Assembly (NCBI GenBank): GCA_964529155.1
Contig: CAZGVV010000031.1
Coordinates: forward strand, 1-24,078
DNA length: 24,078 bases
Direction of reading: 5' to 3'
Source of the DNA: CAZGVV01 sp964529155
GTDB lineage: Bacteria > Pseudomonadota > Alphaproteobacteria > Rickettsiales > SXRF01
Position 1 is the stretch's first letter. Each line of letters begins with the position of its first letter. The notes under the pieces were generated by a model. That model had not been told where the DNA came from. It did no database searches and saw only the letters and a list, made by a program, of their open reading frames with translations. A program made the translations under genes and the position numbers. Of the stretch, positions 1-9,183 are shown one piece after another.

Positions 1-2413
1 TGGCTTCAGGTTGCGGTCTGCCGGGAACAAAAATCGGATCCCCGGTGACAAAAGCTTCATCTATCACCTGATTTCCTGGGTTTTCTGGAGTTACGGGCTC
101 GCCTGTTTTTAAATCCACCTTGGTAAGTTCAATACCCGGAGGAATACGAAAAGGCGAAGCGGGCTTGTCTTTGAGCGCGGCTTGCATAAAATTAATAAAA
201 CCGGGCAACGCTACCGAAGCCCCGGTTTCACGTTTGCCAAGCGTTTGCGGCTTATCATACCCAACAAATACACCCACCGCTAAATCCGGGGTAAACCCAA
301 CGAACCAGGTGTCCATGCTGTTATTGGTGGTACCGGTTTTTCCTGCTACCGGACGGCCAAGTATTTTAGCGCGCACGCCCGTGCCGCGCAGTACGACACC
401 TTGCAACAAGGAAACCATCTGATACGCCACGCGTGGATCAACCACTTGCGCGCGGTCATCGGCCGGCAATGGCGGCATATTGGCGCTTGCTTCGAGTTGT
501 GCAGCAGTGGTGACTACGCAGTTTTTGCATTCACGCGTATCACGGCGATAAATAATGGTGCCATGCCGGTCATCGACACGCTCTACTAATGCGGGCTCCA
601 CGCGCTTACCGCCATTAACGATCATGGAATAGGCATTGGTGAGGCGCATTAAGCTGGTTTCAGCCGCACCCAGTACGATGGAAAAATTACGGGCGGGCTC
701 GGTGTAAATACCAAAGCGCTTGCCAATTTCCAGCACCCGGTCAATACCGATCATCTGCGCCAAACGCACCGTCATGGTGTTACGGGATTTTTCCAGACCG
801 ACGCGCATGGTGGTAGGCCCTAAATATTCGCCTTCATAATTTTGCGGCTTCCATGTGGGCAGCCCCTCACCCTGACTCATTTCCACCGGACCATCAATGA
901 GGATAGAGGACGGCGTCAGGCCATTCTCTAATCCTGCCATGTATACAAACGGCTTGAATGATGAACCTGGCTGACGCTTAGCTTGGGTAGCACGATCAAA
1001 TTCATTGCCTGCATAGGAATATCCACCAGACAATGCCAGCACGCGGCCACTATGCGGGTCCATTACCACAATCGCGCCGTTAACGGCGGGTAATTGCTGC
1101 AAATCCCAGGCATTTTTAACATCACCGGCAGGAATCAGTTTTTTCTGGTCATCGGCCAGCGGCCCTACCATGACGACATCGCCGACGCTTAATACATCTG
1201 CCGGTTTTTTCACTTCATGGCCGAGCACCCCGTCAGATACGATACGCCTGGTCCATTTCATCAAGGCGAAAGGAATGATGCCGGTTTTTGCGTCTACAAA
1301 ATTCAGAGTTGCCTGTTTTGCATCAACTCCGCTGACCACCGCTAATTGCTGGCCTTCGACCAGGTGTTTTTCATTCTTGGTTAATTCCGCCAGCTTGATC
1401 TGATAATTGCTGAGGCTTGGCAAATGCGCAAGCGGACCGCGATAACCGCGTTTTCTATCATAACCAATCAGTGCCACACGCAATGCTTTGTCGGCATATT
1501 CCTGCAAGGTGGGGTCCAGTGTGGTGCGCACCACTAGGCCGCCTTCATAAAGCGCATCTTCACCGTATTGCGCGGCCAGCCAACGGCGCACTTCTTCCGC
1601 GAAGAAATCGGCGCGCGCTACGTCATCCGGCGTAGGTTTACGTAACGTAACCGCTTCAGCAACCGCTTCAGCGGCTTCTTCCTGTGTGATGTAGCCATCT
1701 TCTTCCATCCGCCTGATAACCCAGTCGCGCCGCTGCTTTGCCGCTTCGGGGAAATGAACGGGATCATAATTGGTCGGGCCCTTGGGTTGCGCTGCAAGCA
1801 AAGCGGCTTCTGCAACTGTCATCTCCTCCAGTGGCTTATTGAAATAATTCAGTGCTGCCGCTGCAATGCCATAAGACCGGCGGCCCAGGAATATTTCGTT
1901 TAAATATAATTCTAAAATTTTATCCTTGCTGTAGGCCTGGCTGATGCGAATCGCCAGAATCGCCTCTTTCACTTTGCGCTCAATAGATTTTTCGTCGGTA
2001 AGTAGAAAGTTTTTCACCACCTGCTGCGTGATAGTGGAACCACCAACCATGGATTTACCCTGGCCGTAATTCAAAATATTGGTATGCACCGCGCGGATAA
2101 TACCACTGATGTCAATGCCCTGGTGGGCGTAAAAATTTTTATCTTCCGCCGCAATAAATGCCTGAGTTACCCGTTTTGGAATGGCCGTCAGCGGCACGAA
2201 AACCCGCTTCTCCGTGGCATATTCCGCCATCAGACGCCCGTCTGATGCATAGAGCCGGGTAACCGTTGGGGGATCATAATTAGCCAGTTGCGAGTAATCC
2301 GGCAAATCGCGGGAATAGTGTTTAAACAGAAAATACCCTGCCACACCAGCAATCACCACGCCGGTGAAAAACAACGCTACTAACCAGCCTAATAGCGTAA
2401 CGATAAACCGCAT
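1..2413 (-). CDS. mrcA: Penicillin-binding protein 1A (bifunctional transglycosylase/transpeptidase), 3' end cut by window edge
   Basis: This class A PBP polymerises and cross-links peptidoglycan at the outer face of the inner membrane. About 804 residues are visible. An N-terminal membrane anchor spans about residues 4-30. The GT51 transglycosylase domain has the motif EDKNFYAHQG with catalytic Glu90, followed by GGSTITQQVVKNF. A middle insert precedes the transpeptidase domain, which has SSFK with nucleophile Ser484, SRN at 543-545 and KTGT at 692-695. All three penicillin-binding motifs are intact, so the enzyme should be active. The start ATG (2413-2411) shares one base with the TAA stop of the upstream amidase gene (TAATG), so the two are probably translated in a coupled way. 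The stop codon lies beyond position 1. The amidase-PBP1A order is common in Alphaproteobacteria. Confidence 0.97.
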   Translation of the reverse strand, partial: MRFIVTLLGWLVALFFTGVVIAGVAGYFLFKHYSRDLPDYSQLANYDPPTVTRLYASDGRLMAEYATEKRVFVPLTAIPKRVTQAFIAAEDKNFYAHQGIDISGIIRAVHTNILNYGQGKSMVGGSTITQQVVKNFLLTDEKSIERKVKEAILAIRISQAYSKDKILELYLNEIFLGRRSYGIAAAALNYFNKPLEEMTVAEAALLAAQPKGPTNYDPVHFPEAAKQRRDWVIRRMEEDGYITQEEAAEAVAEAVTLRKPTPDDVARADFFAEEVRRWLAAQYGEDALYEGGLVVRTTLDPTLQEYADKALRVALIGYDRKRGYRGPLAHLPSLSNYQIKLAELTKNEKHLVEGQQLAVVSGVDAKQATLNFVDAKTGIIPFALMKWTRRIVSDGVLGHEVKKPADVLSVGDVVMVGPLADDQKKLIPAGDVKNAWDLQQLPAVNGAIVVMDPHSGRVLALSGGYSYAGNEFDRATQAKRQPGSSFKPFVYMAGLENGLTPSSILIDGPVEMSQGEGLPTWKPQNYEGEYLGPTTMRVGLEKSRNTMTVRLAQMIGIDRVLEIGKRFGIYTEPARNFSIVLGAAETSLMRLTNAYSMIVNGGKRVEPALVERVDDRHGTIIYRRDTRECKNCVVTTAAQLEASANMPPLPADDRAQVVDPRVAYQMVSLLQGVVLRGTGVRAKILGRPVAGKTGTTNNSMDTWFVGFTPDLAVGVFVGYDKPQTLGKRETGASVALPGFINFMQAALKDKPASPFRIPPGIELTKVDLKTGEPVTPENPGNQVIDEAFVTGDPIFVPGRPQPEA

Positions 2414-3627
2414 TATGGTTCCTTGCGTGATGTTTCTTGGCGCGTAGTGAAAAAGCGATCCACGCCCTCTACCAGCCCGGCGACTACTTTGGCGCGGTAT
2501 GCTTTGCTCTGCAACCGTTTTTGTTCGGTTCCATTAGACAAAAAGCCGATTTCAACCAGCACAGAAGCAATATCGGGCGCTTTCAAGACGGCAAACCCGG
2601 CGAAGCGGTGGGGATTAGTGGATAAAAGATTCACCTGCGCCTGCTGCAATGAGGAAACCAGTGCCTCAGCTAAGCTTGCAGACCGACTATTGGTGTCCCG
2701 CTGAGCCAGCGACACTAGAATATCAGCAACGTCCTTGCTTTGGTCCGACAAGTCTAAATCATACACTGCGTCAGCGTGATTTTCCCGCTCTGCCAGCGCC
2801 GCGCTTTCTTTGTCTGATGCTTGCTCAGAAAGCGTATACACGGAAAGCCCGCTGGCATCATCACTCGGCGCGGAATCGGCATGAAGGGAGATGAACAAAT
2901 TGCCGTGCGCGCCGCGGGCCATTACCACACGCTGGCGCAGCAGAATGAAATGATCATCTTCGCGCGTGAGTAGGGCACGGTAACGCCCTGTTTCCACCAA
3001 CGCCGCTTTCAACGCCTGCGCGTAGGAAAGCACGACTGCTTTTTCTTGCACCCCGTCCGGACCTGTCGTTCCGGGATCTTGCCCGCCATGCCCGGCGTCA
3101 ATGACCACCAAAGGACGCGTATCTTCTGTGGTATTCCGTACGGATTTTAATCCTACAGGCTTCTGCGCAACCTCTTTGGTGCGCAATATAATATTTACCT
3201 GCATGCTTTCTTTGTGTGGTGTTGAGGTCGTCTCAAGGCTTGCAGGAGCAGTCGTTAATTCAAACACGATACGCACGGTTTTTGCATCAAACTGTCCGAT
3301 CCGCATCGTTTTAACGATTCCACCCTGATAATTGGCCGGAAGCGTAAGCCCGGCCAATTGCGCACGGGTTATGTTGTGCACATCCACCACCAGCCGGTCC
3401 GGGTGGTCCACAGTAAATATGTGCGGAGCATTTACTATTGGCAATTGCAAGGAAACCTCCTGCTGCCCTCCCTGCGTGCGCAAGGTCAAAAGCGGCTGTG
3501 CGTACGCACTGGGCAGCCCAAATAAGGCCATGCCTAGGAAAAGAATCAATAATTTCTGCACATACCTTACCATATGCCCAGATATAGCACCCTTCTGGCG
3601 CCGCAGCCATATGGATTTAAGGGGCAT
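2413..3627 (-). CDS. amiC: N-acetylmuramoyl-L-alanine amidase, AmiC type (AMIN + Amidase_3)
   Basis: This periplasmic zinc amidase cleaves the bond between muramic acid and the stem peptide and acts in daughter-cell separation. The 404-residue frame has a hydrophobic signal segment at about residues 24-43 ending in AYA. An AMIN-type beta domain covers about 46-150, and an Amidase_3 catalytic domain about 172-395. Expected zinc ligands are His180 (in DAGHGGQDPG), Glu195 and His249 (ISLHAD); the catalytic Glu359 is in LVEIGFLSN. A second in-frame ATG at 3573 (MVRYVQKLL) gives a more typical signal peptide and may be the real start. Neither start has a strong Shine-Dalgarno sequence. The gene is divergent from the EAL gene and overlaps the PBP1A start by one base, so both wall enzymes are probably made from one transcript. 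Confidence 0.95.
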   Translation of the reverse strand: MPLKSIWLRRQKGAISGHMVRYVQKLLILFLGMALFGLPSAYAQPLLTLRTQGGQQEVSLQLPIVNAPHIFTVDHPDRLVVDVHNITRAQLAGLTLPANYQGGIVKTMRIGQFDAKTVRIVFELTTAPASLETTSTPHKESMQVNIILRTKEVAQKPVGLKSVRNTTEDTRPLVVIDAGHGGQDPGTTGPDGVQEKAVVLSYAQALKAALVETGRYRALLTREDDHFILLRQRVVMARGAHGNLFISLHADSAPSDDASGLSVYTLSEQASDKESAALAERENHADAVYDLDLSDQSKDVADILVSLAQRDTNSRSASLAEALVSSLQQAQVNLLSTNPHRFAGFAVLKAPDIASVLVEIGFLSNGTEQKRLQSKAYRAKVVAGLVEGVDRFFTTRQETSRKEP

Positions 3628-3709
3628 TTTTTCTGCCTAATTGCCGCATTTTAACTAATATTTACCACTTTTCCGACCATACTAAGACGAACATCGGAAA
3701 GCACCTGTC

Positions 3710-5056
3710 TTGACACAAGAGCATGGATCACGCCCATCGGCCAGCGCAGCTATTACGCCTTTTTCTTCCGACGTCACGTTGGGAGTAGGTGCGACTAGCG
3801 CTGTGGAAGCGATTTATCCTTCGGAATTTATCCATAAACTACAAAGCACCATCAACATACGCCAGAAAGACAACGGCTCCGGCGCGCTATTGTTGGTGTC
3901 CATCGACAACCTTGCCATGATTATCAATGGCTATGGCCACGAATTTTCCGAGCGCACGGTAAGCGGGCTTATCGCATTGATGAGCAATATTTTAAGCAAA
4001 GACGACAGCATCGCTCGCCTCCAGCGCGATCAATTCGGAATTATTTTAGCACGCAGCCACCCCGGCGACACGGAAAGCACAGCGGCACGACTGGCCAATA
4101 TTGTGCAAAATTATGGCCGTGAGCATTATGCAACTTCTTCACTGCACGTCATCGGCGCAGTAGGCGCGGTACATTTTCCGCAGGAAACCCAGTCAGCAAG
4201 CGACGCGCTGGATAAAGCCTATGTTGCCCTCAATAGCCCCCAGGAAAGTTTTTTACGGGTCTATTCTGACATGCATCAGGAAGCCGATGCATGCCGCCAG
4301 CAGATGGGGCTGGCCAGCTATCTCTATAGCGCCATGCACGAAAACCGCCTGCGTCTGGCGTGGCAGCCGATTGTAGAGAGCAAAACCGGACGCATCGCGC
4401 ATTATGAAGGATTGCTGCGTTTAATTGGCCTGAACGGAAAAGTGACTTCTGCCGGGGCGCTGATTCCCGTAGCGGAAAAAATGGGCCTGATTGAGCCGAT
4501 AGATACTATGGTGCTGGATATGATCGCCAAAGAATTGCGCACCTATCCCAACGTATCGCTGGCGTTTAACGTGTCCAACCTCACCACCGAAAATCCTATC
4601 TGGCTGGAACGCCTGCAAACCATTATTCAGGAAACGCCGGACATTGCACCGCGCATGATCGTGGAAATCACCGAAACCGCCATGCATGCGAATTTGCGGC
4701 GTGCAGCCTATTTCGTGGCGGCCATTCAATCGCTCGGCGCGCAGGTGGCGCTGGATGATTTCGGTTCGGGCTATACGTCATTCCGCCAGATCAAAGCCCT
4801 GTCGGTAGATATGGTGAAAATTGACGGGGTGTTTATTAAAGACCTTGCCTATAACGCCGATAACCGCTTCTTCGTAAAAACCCTGCTCGAATTTACCCAC
4901 GGCTTTGGCCTGCCTTCCGTAGCCGAATTCGTGGAAACCGGGGATACGGCGAAGCTATTGATGGAATACGGCATGGAATACATGCAGGGCTATTATTTCG
5001 GCAAACCGGAAAACACCCGCCGCTGGGTGAACACCGGCGAATACAGCAAAGACTAA
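3710..5056 (+). CDS. EAL-domain protein with degenerate GGDEF domain, probable c-di-GMP phosphodiesterase
   Basis: The protein has 448 residues and no signal peptide or membrane segment, so it should be cytoplasmic. Residues about 40-185 resemble a GGDEF fold, but the signature position reads RDQF (106-109), so diguanylate cyclase activity is not expected. Residues about 205-440 form an EAL domain. The key positions are present: EGLLR (Glu233), Asn287, EITE (Glu319), DDFGSGYTS (Asp349, Asp350), VKIDG (Lys370), AEFVET (Glu406) and the Gln before GYYF (Gln426). Hydrolysis of c-di-GMP to pGpG is therefore likely, with the dead GGDEF domain possibly acting as a sensor. The chosen start is TTG at 3710, preceded by GGAAAG eight bases upstream; no ATG gives a better frame near this point. 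The gene stands alone, divergent from the amidase. Confidence 0.9.
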   Translation: MTQEHGSRPSASAAITPFSSDVTLGVGATSAVEAIYPSEFIHKLQSTINIRQKDNGSGALLLVSIDNLAMIINGYGHEFSERTVSGLIALMSNILSKDDSIARLQRDQFGIILARSHPGDTESTAARLANIVQNYGREHYATSSLHVIGAVGAVHFPQETQSASDALDKAYVALNSPQESFLRVYSDMHQEADACRQQMGLASYLYSAMHENRLRLAWQPIVESKTGRIAHYEGLLRLIGLNGKVTSAGALIPVAEKMGLIEPIDTMVLDMIAKELRTYPNVSLAFNVSNLTTENPIWLERLQTIIQETPDIAPRMIVEITETAMHANLRRAAYFVAAIQSLGAQVALDDFGSGYTSFRQIKALSVDMVKIDGVFIKDLAYNADNRFFVKTLLEFTHGFGLPSVAEFVETGDTAKLLMEYGMEYMQGYYFGKPENTRRWVNTGEYSKD

Positions 5057-5096
5057 GCTGCTGTTATCTCATTTTTATTCAATAAACCCTTCTCAC

Positions 5097-5152
5097 TTGT
5101 CATAAATCCTTCATACAGTCGTCGCTGACCTGTCATAAAACCTTTCTATAAT
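5097..5152 (+). promoter_or_regulatory. Pho-box-like promoter upstream of the 5192 gene
   Basis: Four 7-bp half-sites lie in strict 11-bp steps: TTGTCAT (5097), CCTTCAT (5108), TCGTCGC (5119) and CTGTCAT (5130). Exactly 10 bases after the last one is a perfect -10 hexamer TATAAT (5147-5152). No -35 hexamer is evident, as expected where an activator replaces it. E. coli phoA has the same layout: two 7-bp direct repeats with a 4-bp spacer, then 10 bp to the -10. The two outer half-sites are good and the two middle ones weak. PhoB control is inferred from this geometry. Confidence 0.62.
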
Positions 5153-5191
5153 TAATTTTAAGACTCGAATTAATCAGGAAAGTATCGATTT

Positions 5192-5653
5192 ATGAAACAC
5201 ACCATGAAAAAAATCGCTTTATATAGCCTTGTTGCCCTCACTGCCGCACAACCGGCATTTGCAGGAGGCCTCCTTCCGACTTATGGTCCTTTCACAAATA
5301 TTCCGCTATACTCCACTCCACCAGCGCCAACGAATCCAGCTCCCACCACCAGTCCCTCTACCCCAGCGACAACCCCAGGGAATTCCGGCGGACTGATTGG
5401 TTGCCGTATTCTGGCTAAAGCTAGTCTAAATATTTCCGCAGCTACTCCGCAAGCTGCTGTAAGAAACATTATTATTGGGTATGCATCTACACTGCTACCT
5501 TCCGTTCCTAGCAATAAAATATGTGTTTTAGGTATTTATACTGATCACGTCGAAAATATGGGATTTGATTATCGTAATATGCCTTGCTTAGCACAACAAA
5601 CGGGCAGGGGCTGCTACTGGCAAAACGCATTTATAGGCGAACTTGGAAGTTAA
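5192..5653 (+). CDS. Small secreted protein of unknown function, four cysteines
   Basis: I do not recognise a family. The 153-residue product begins with a clear Sec signal peptide (MKKIALYSLVALTAAQPAFA, cleavage near residue 24). A low-complexity Pro/Thr/Ser stretch follows at about 43-64, like a linker. The C-terminal half, about 67-153, has four cysteines (71, 111, 132, 141) that could form two disulfides in the periplasm or outside the cell. A Shine-Dalgarno-like AGGAAAG ends nine bases before ATG 5192; a second in-frame ATG at 5204 is possible. The gene is visibly richer in AT than its neighbours and sits between the EAL gene and the convergent comEC gene, ending 15 bases from comEC. Its promoter carries Pho-box-like repeats, which suggests phosphate-starvation control. 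Confidence 0.75.
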   Translation: MKHTMKKIALYSLVALTAAQPAFAGGLLPTYGPFTNIPLYSTPPAPTNPAPTTSPSTPATTPGNSGGLIGCRILAKASLNISAATPQAAVRNIIIGYASTLLPSVPSNKICVLGIYTDHVENMGFDYRNMPCLAQQTGRGCYWQNAFIGELGS

Positions 5654-5668
5654 TTTATCCGAATAGGG

Positions 5669-7753
5669 TTACTCCCATTCTCCTTCAGCGGCCACCTCCC
5701 ACGGGCGGTGGCCGTGTTTTTTTGTCCAGACGGTGTGAAGTTGCACCTCGCCATTGGCTTTAAATTGCAGCGTATGCGCGCCGTAGGTTTCAAGCGCTTT
5801 ACGGTCGATAATCAATGTTGGCCCCGGGCAATGCGCGGCATCTAAATACCACCACGATGTCAAAATTCCGCCTTCTTCGGCGCAGGCTTCATAGCGAATG
5901 GCATTGTATTGCGGTTTTTTCAGTACTTCGATTTTCTGGTGATGAACGGTGGCAATGCAATGTTCGCGCGTGCATTCCACTCCGGCGTCGCGGGGTTTTA
6001 CCGTCTGTTCCTGGCCTTCGGCTTTAAGCCAGGCTTGCGCGGTGAATCCCTCGCCGCTGCCTTTGAGCATCGTGTAACGCCCATCCTCCAACCGCACCAT
6101 CACCTGCCGCCCATCGCCGCTGATAAATACATCCGGTGAAATATGCAGCCCCATGGTCGCCATGCCGATGACAAAAAGCGGGATTCCAAGCAAAGCAATG
6201 CGCCCGCGCATCAGACACAGCCAGATCATGCCAAACGCCGCAACCACCATGCCCGTTTGGGTCGGCGCATACAGCAAAATAGACGAATAGGGCAGCGCGA
6301 CCACCCACTCGGAAATGGAAAGCATCCACGCCGTGCCATGAGCCAGCGGCCAGTAGCCAATCCATTGCAAGCCAAACGGCATCAACAACAGGCTCACGAC
6401 AACGCCCGGCATAATAATAAAACCGGCAAGCGGAATAACCAGCATGTTGGAGAGCAGCCCGAAACTCGAAAAGCGATCAAAATTGTAAATGACAAACGGC
6501 GCAGTGGCGAATGTTGCCGCCATGGAAGTGACGACAATACCCAGCAAATGCCGCCATCCGCGCTCAATCCATCCCGCGTGTGGCCGGTGCAAATAACGCC
6601 CGAAACGCTCGTAAATAGCCACAATGGCAAGCGTGGCGGAAAATGACATCTGGAAACTGGCGCCGAGCATGGACTCCGGGAACACCAATAATATCAACGC
6701 CGCCGCCATCATCAGCGAGCGCATGCTGATGCCGCGCCGATCCACGATAATGGCCAGAAGCACAAACGCCACCATGATAAACGAGCGCTGCGCCGGAATG
6801 GGATAACCGGCAAGGAGCAGGTAAATAAATGAGCTGCACAGCGCAAAAGCAGCAGCAATTTTCTTCACCGGCCAGCGCAGCGCAATGCCTGGAATCAACG
6901 CCAGCCCTAAACGCACGGCAAAAAACACGATACCAGCGGCCAGGCTTAAATGCAGACCGGAAATAGACAAAATATGCGAAAGCCCGGCATCGCGCAGCAG
7001 CTCCTGCGTTGCTTCGGGAATCGGCCCCATTTCACCAACGGTCATGGCAGTAGCCACAGTTCCTACCGCGCCAGGCATTGCGCCACGCATATCTTCCGCT
7101 ATCCGGTGACGCACCGCGTCGATCTTCATGGCCAGTGGGCGGCGTTCGCTGGTGGACATGATTTCCGGCGCACGAAACGACATGCCGGTTGCGCCGATGC
7201 CCTGAAAATATAAATAGCGCCCGAAATCATACGCCCCCGGCTGGGCAGGAAGAGGCAGCGGATACAGCATGGCGCTGGCCTTCACCCGGTCGCCAATGTG
7301 CCAGCTGGGGTCATAGGCCCGGAATGTCAGGCGGATACGCGCTGGCGTACGCTCCGGCGCCAAATCCTCCACCTGCGGATGAACCAGCACCAATTTTGCG
7401 CCTTTTTCACGCGCATCGATGCTTTCTATCACCCCGTCCACTTCTGTATTGAACAGCGATTCACCCAGTAACGGCGCCTGCACCAGCGTTGTTCGCACTT
7501 GCGCAGCGGCAAATCCCACAGCAATGAGAACGCACATACCCGCGATTATCCGCACTTTTCGTTTCCAGCTAATCGCCAGAAAAATAATGCTTATTGTTAG
7601 CATGCATAGCGAAACCCATGGTGCTGGCTCGTCTAAAAGCGAGAAATACCCGCCAATCCCCACCATCAGAAAAACGGGGGTCCACAGCGGGAAACGCTCG
7701 CGCTGGGCGGCTATTGGATGGATGGCGGTGGTAAATACGCGCGCTATAGCCAT
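5669..7753 (-). CDS. comEC: ComEC/Rec2-type inner-membrane DNA channel protein
   Basis: ComEC moves one DNA strand across the inner membrane during natural transformation. The product of about 694 residues has N-terminal membrane segments and a DUF4131-like region (about 25-190). The multi-spanning Competence domain (about 225-510) holds the diagnostic LSHILSISGLHLSLAAG stretch. The C-terminal tail (about 535-694) has no metallo-beta-lactamase HxHxDH motif; it keeps only a short DGR...RYTMLKGSGE-like beta segment. Many alphaproteobacterial ComEC proteins look like this, so it is probably not a truncation. I chose ATG 7753; a TTG two codons upstream (7759) is the alternative. The gene is divergent from gltX and convergent with the small secreted gene at 5192. 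No other competence gene is in the window. Confidence 0.93.
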   Translation of the reverse strand: MAIARVFTTAIHPIAAQRERFPLWTPVFLMVGIGGYFSLLDEPAPWVSLCMLTISIIFLAISWKRKVRIIAGMCVLIAVGFAAAQVRTTLVQAPLLGESLFNTEVDGVIESIDAREKGAKLVLVHPQVEDLAPERTPARIRLTFRAYDPSWHIGDRVKASAMLYPLPLPAQPGAYDFGRYLYFQGIGATGMSFRAPEIMSTSERRPLAMKIDAVRHRIAEDMRGAMPGAVGTVATAMTVGEMGPIPEATQELLRDAGLSHILSISGLHLSLAAGIVFFAVRLGLALIPGIALRWPVKKIAAAFALCSSFIYLLLAGYPIPAQRSFIMVAFVLLAIIVDRRGISMRSLMMAAALILLVFPESMLGASFQMSFSATLAIVAIYERFGRYLHRPHAGWIERGWRHLLGIVVTSMAATFATAPFVIYNFDRFSSFGLLSNMLVIPLAGFIIMPGVVVSLLLMPFGLQWIGYWPLAHGTAWMLSISEWVVALPYSSILLYAPTQTGMVVAAFGMIWLCLMRGRIALLGIPLFVIGMATMGLHISPDVFISGDGRQVMVRLEDGRYTMLKGSGEGFTAQAWLKAEGQEQTVKPRDAGVECTREHCIATVHHQKIEVLKKPQYNAIRYEACAEEGGILTSWWYLDAAHCPGPTLIIDRKALETYGAHTLQFKANGEVQLHTVWTKKHGHRPWEVAAEGEWE

Positions 7754-7830
7754 TGCCAATTACCTGATTATTCGTTAAGTAATAGCTTCTTGTAACCTGA
7801 CATCCCCCCTTCGTCTAGCATCATTACCTT

Positions 7831-9183
7831 ATGTCCGTTGTCACCCGTTTTGCTCCCTCGCCTACCGGCTTCCTCCATATTGGCGGGGCGCGCACGGCGT
7901 TGTTTAATTATCTTTTCGCCCGTCATCACGGGGGGAAATTTTTACTGCGCATAGAAGACACAGACCGCGCGCGCTCCACGGAGCCCGCCATTGACGCTAT
8001 TTTAGACGGCATGCGCTGGCTGGGTTTGCAATGGGACGGCGAACCGGTGTTTCAATTTGCCCGCGCCACCCGCCACGCCGAAATTGCCCACGCCATGGTG
8101 GACGCAGGGCAAGCGTATCTATGTTACACTACGCCGGAAGAATTAAGCGCGTTTCGCGCGGCTAATCCCAACGGTAAATTCCGCAGCCCGTGGCGTGGCG
8201 GCGGCACACCGCCAGCAGGCGCACAGCCGGTTATTCGTATGAAAGCGCCGCTCACCGGCGAAACAGTAATTGAAGACACGGTGCAAGGCCGCGTGACTGT
8301 TCCCAACAGCGAGCTGGACGACATGGTCATCCTGCGCTCAGACGGCACGCCCACCTATATGCTGGCAGTGGTGGTGGATGACCATGACATGGGCGTGACC
8401 CATGTGATTCGCGGAGATGACCATCTTACCAACGCGTTTCGCCAATCATTAATTTACCAGGCCATGGGCTGGCGCCCGCCCGTATTCGCACATATTCCAC
8501 TTATTCATGGGCCGGACGGCGCAAAGCTGTCCAAACGCCACGGCGCGCTCGGCGTGGATGCCTACCGCGATATGGGTTATTTGCCGGAAGCGCTGCGCAA
8601 TTATTTGCTGCGCCTCGGGTGGAGCCACGGCGACGATGAGATTATTTCCGACGAACAGGCAATTGCCTGGTTTAACCTGGAAGCCATCGGTCAGTCTCCT
8701 TCGCGGTTTGACTTCGCCAAGCTGGAAAATGTGAACGGGCATTATTTGCGCGAGGCCGATAATCAGCGGTTGGTGGAGCTGCTTTTCCCGGCCGGAACGT
8801 TGCAGCCAGCGCTTAAAGACCGCCTGGCAAAGGGCATGCCTGGCTTAAAGCAACGCGCGAAGAACTTAAAAGAACTTGCTGAAAATGCTAAATTTTATAC
8901 CGAGCACCCACCAGCAGACCCCAAGGCGCAAGCCTTGCTCGATAACGGTGGGCGTGCTATACTGCAAACCTTCCTGCCCCTACTGGAAGCGCATACTGAG
9001 TGGACGCAACCGGCGCTTGAATCCCTCGCCCGCAGCTTCGCCGAAGCTCAGGGCAAAAAGCTGGGAGACATCGCCCAGGCACTCCGGGCGGCTATCACAG
9101 GCCGCACGACCTCACCGGGGATGTTTGAGGTGATGGAGGTGTTGGGGAAAGAGGAAGTGATAGAAAGGCTAAAGAGAATATGA
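7831..9183 (+). CDS. gltX: Glutamyl-tRNA synthetase
   Basis: This class I aminoacyl-tRNA synthetase charges tRNA-Glu. In most Alphaproteobacteria a GltX also mischarges tRNA-Gln for the GatCAB amidotransferase. The 450 residues are close to the usual length. The N-terminal catalytic domain has the HIGH-type motif HIGG at 17-20 within APSPTGFLHIGGARTALFNY, then RIEDTDRARS. The KMSKS-type loop reads KLSKR at 232-236. The C-terminal anticodon-binding helices run from about 320 to the end. There is no strong Shine-Dalgarno sequence before ATG 7831. The stop codon overlaps the start of the next gene (ATGA), which begins the gltX-unknown-def-fmt-truA run. Many Alphaproteobacteria carry two gltX copies; which one this is cannot be told here. 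Confidence 0.97.
   Translation: MSVVTRFAPSPTGFLHIGGARTALFNYLFARHHGGKFLLRIEDTDRARSTEPAIDAILDGMRWLGLQWDGEPVFQFARATRHAEIAHAMVDAGQAYLCYTTPEELSAFRAANPNGKFRSPWRGGGTPPAGAQPVIRMKAPLTGETVIEDTVQGRVTVPNSELDDMVILRSDGTPTYMLAVVVDDHDMGVTHVIRGDDHLTNAFRQSLIYQAMGWRPPVFAHIPLIHGPDGAKLSKRHGALGVDAYRDMGYLPEALRNYLLRLGWSHGDDEIISDEQAIAWFNLEAIGQSPSRFDFAKLENVNGHYLREADNQRLVELLFPAGTLQPALKDRLAKGMPGLKQRAKNLKELAENAKFYTEHPPADPKAQALLDNGGRAILQTFLPLLEAHTEWTQPALESLARSFAEAQGKKLGDIAQALRAAITGRTTSPGMFEVMEVLGKEEVIERLKRI

Noticed and set aside
5669..6150. Truncated ComEC lacking its metallo-beta-lactamase domain
   Set aside because: Many alphaproteobacterial ComEC proteins lack or have a degenerate hydrolase domain, so this is likely the normal form and not a broken gene.
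6143..6646. 167-codon plus-strand frame inside comEC
   Set aside because: Composition (His/Gln/Arg/Asn-rich, no pattern) is that of the reverse strand of a membrane-protein gene; comEC is clear on the other strand.
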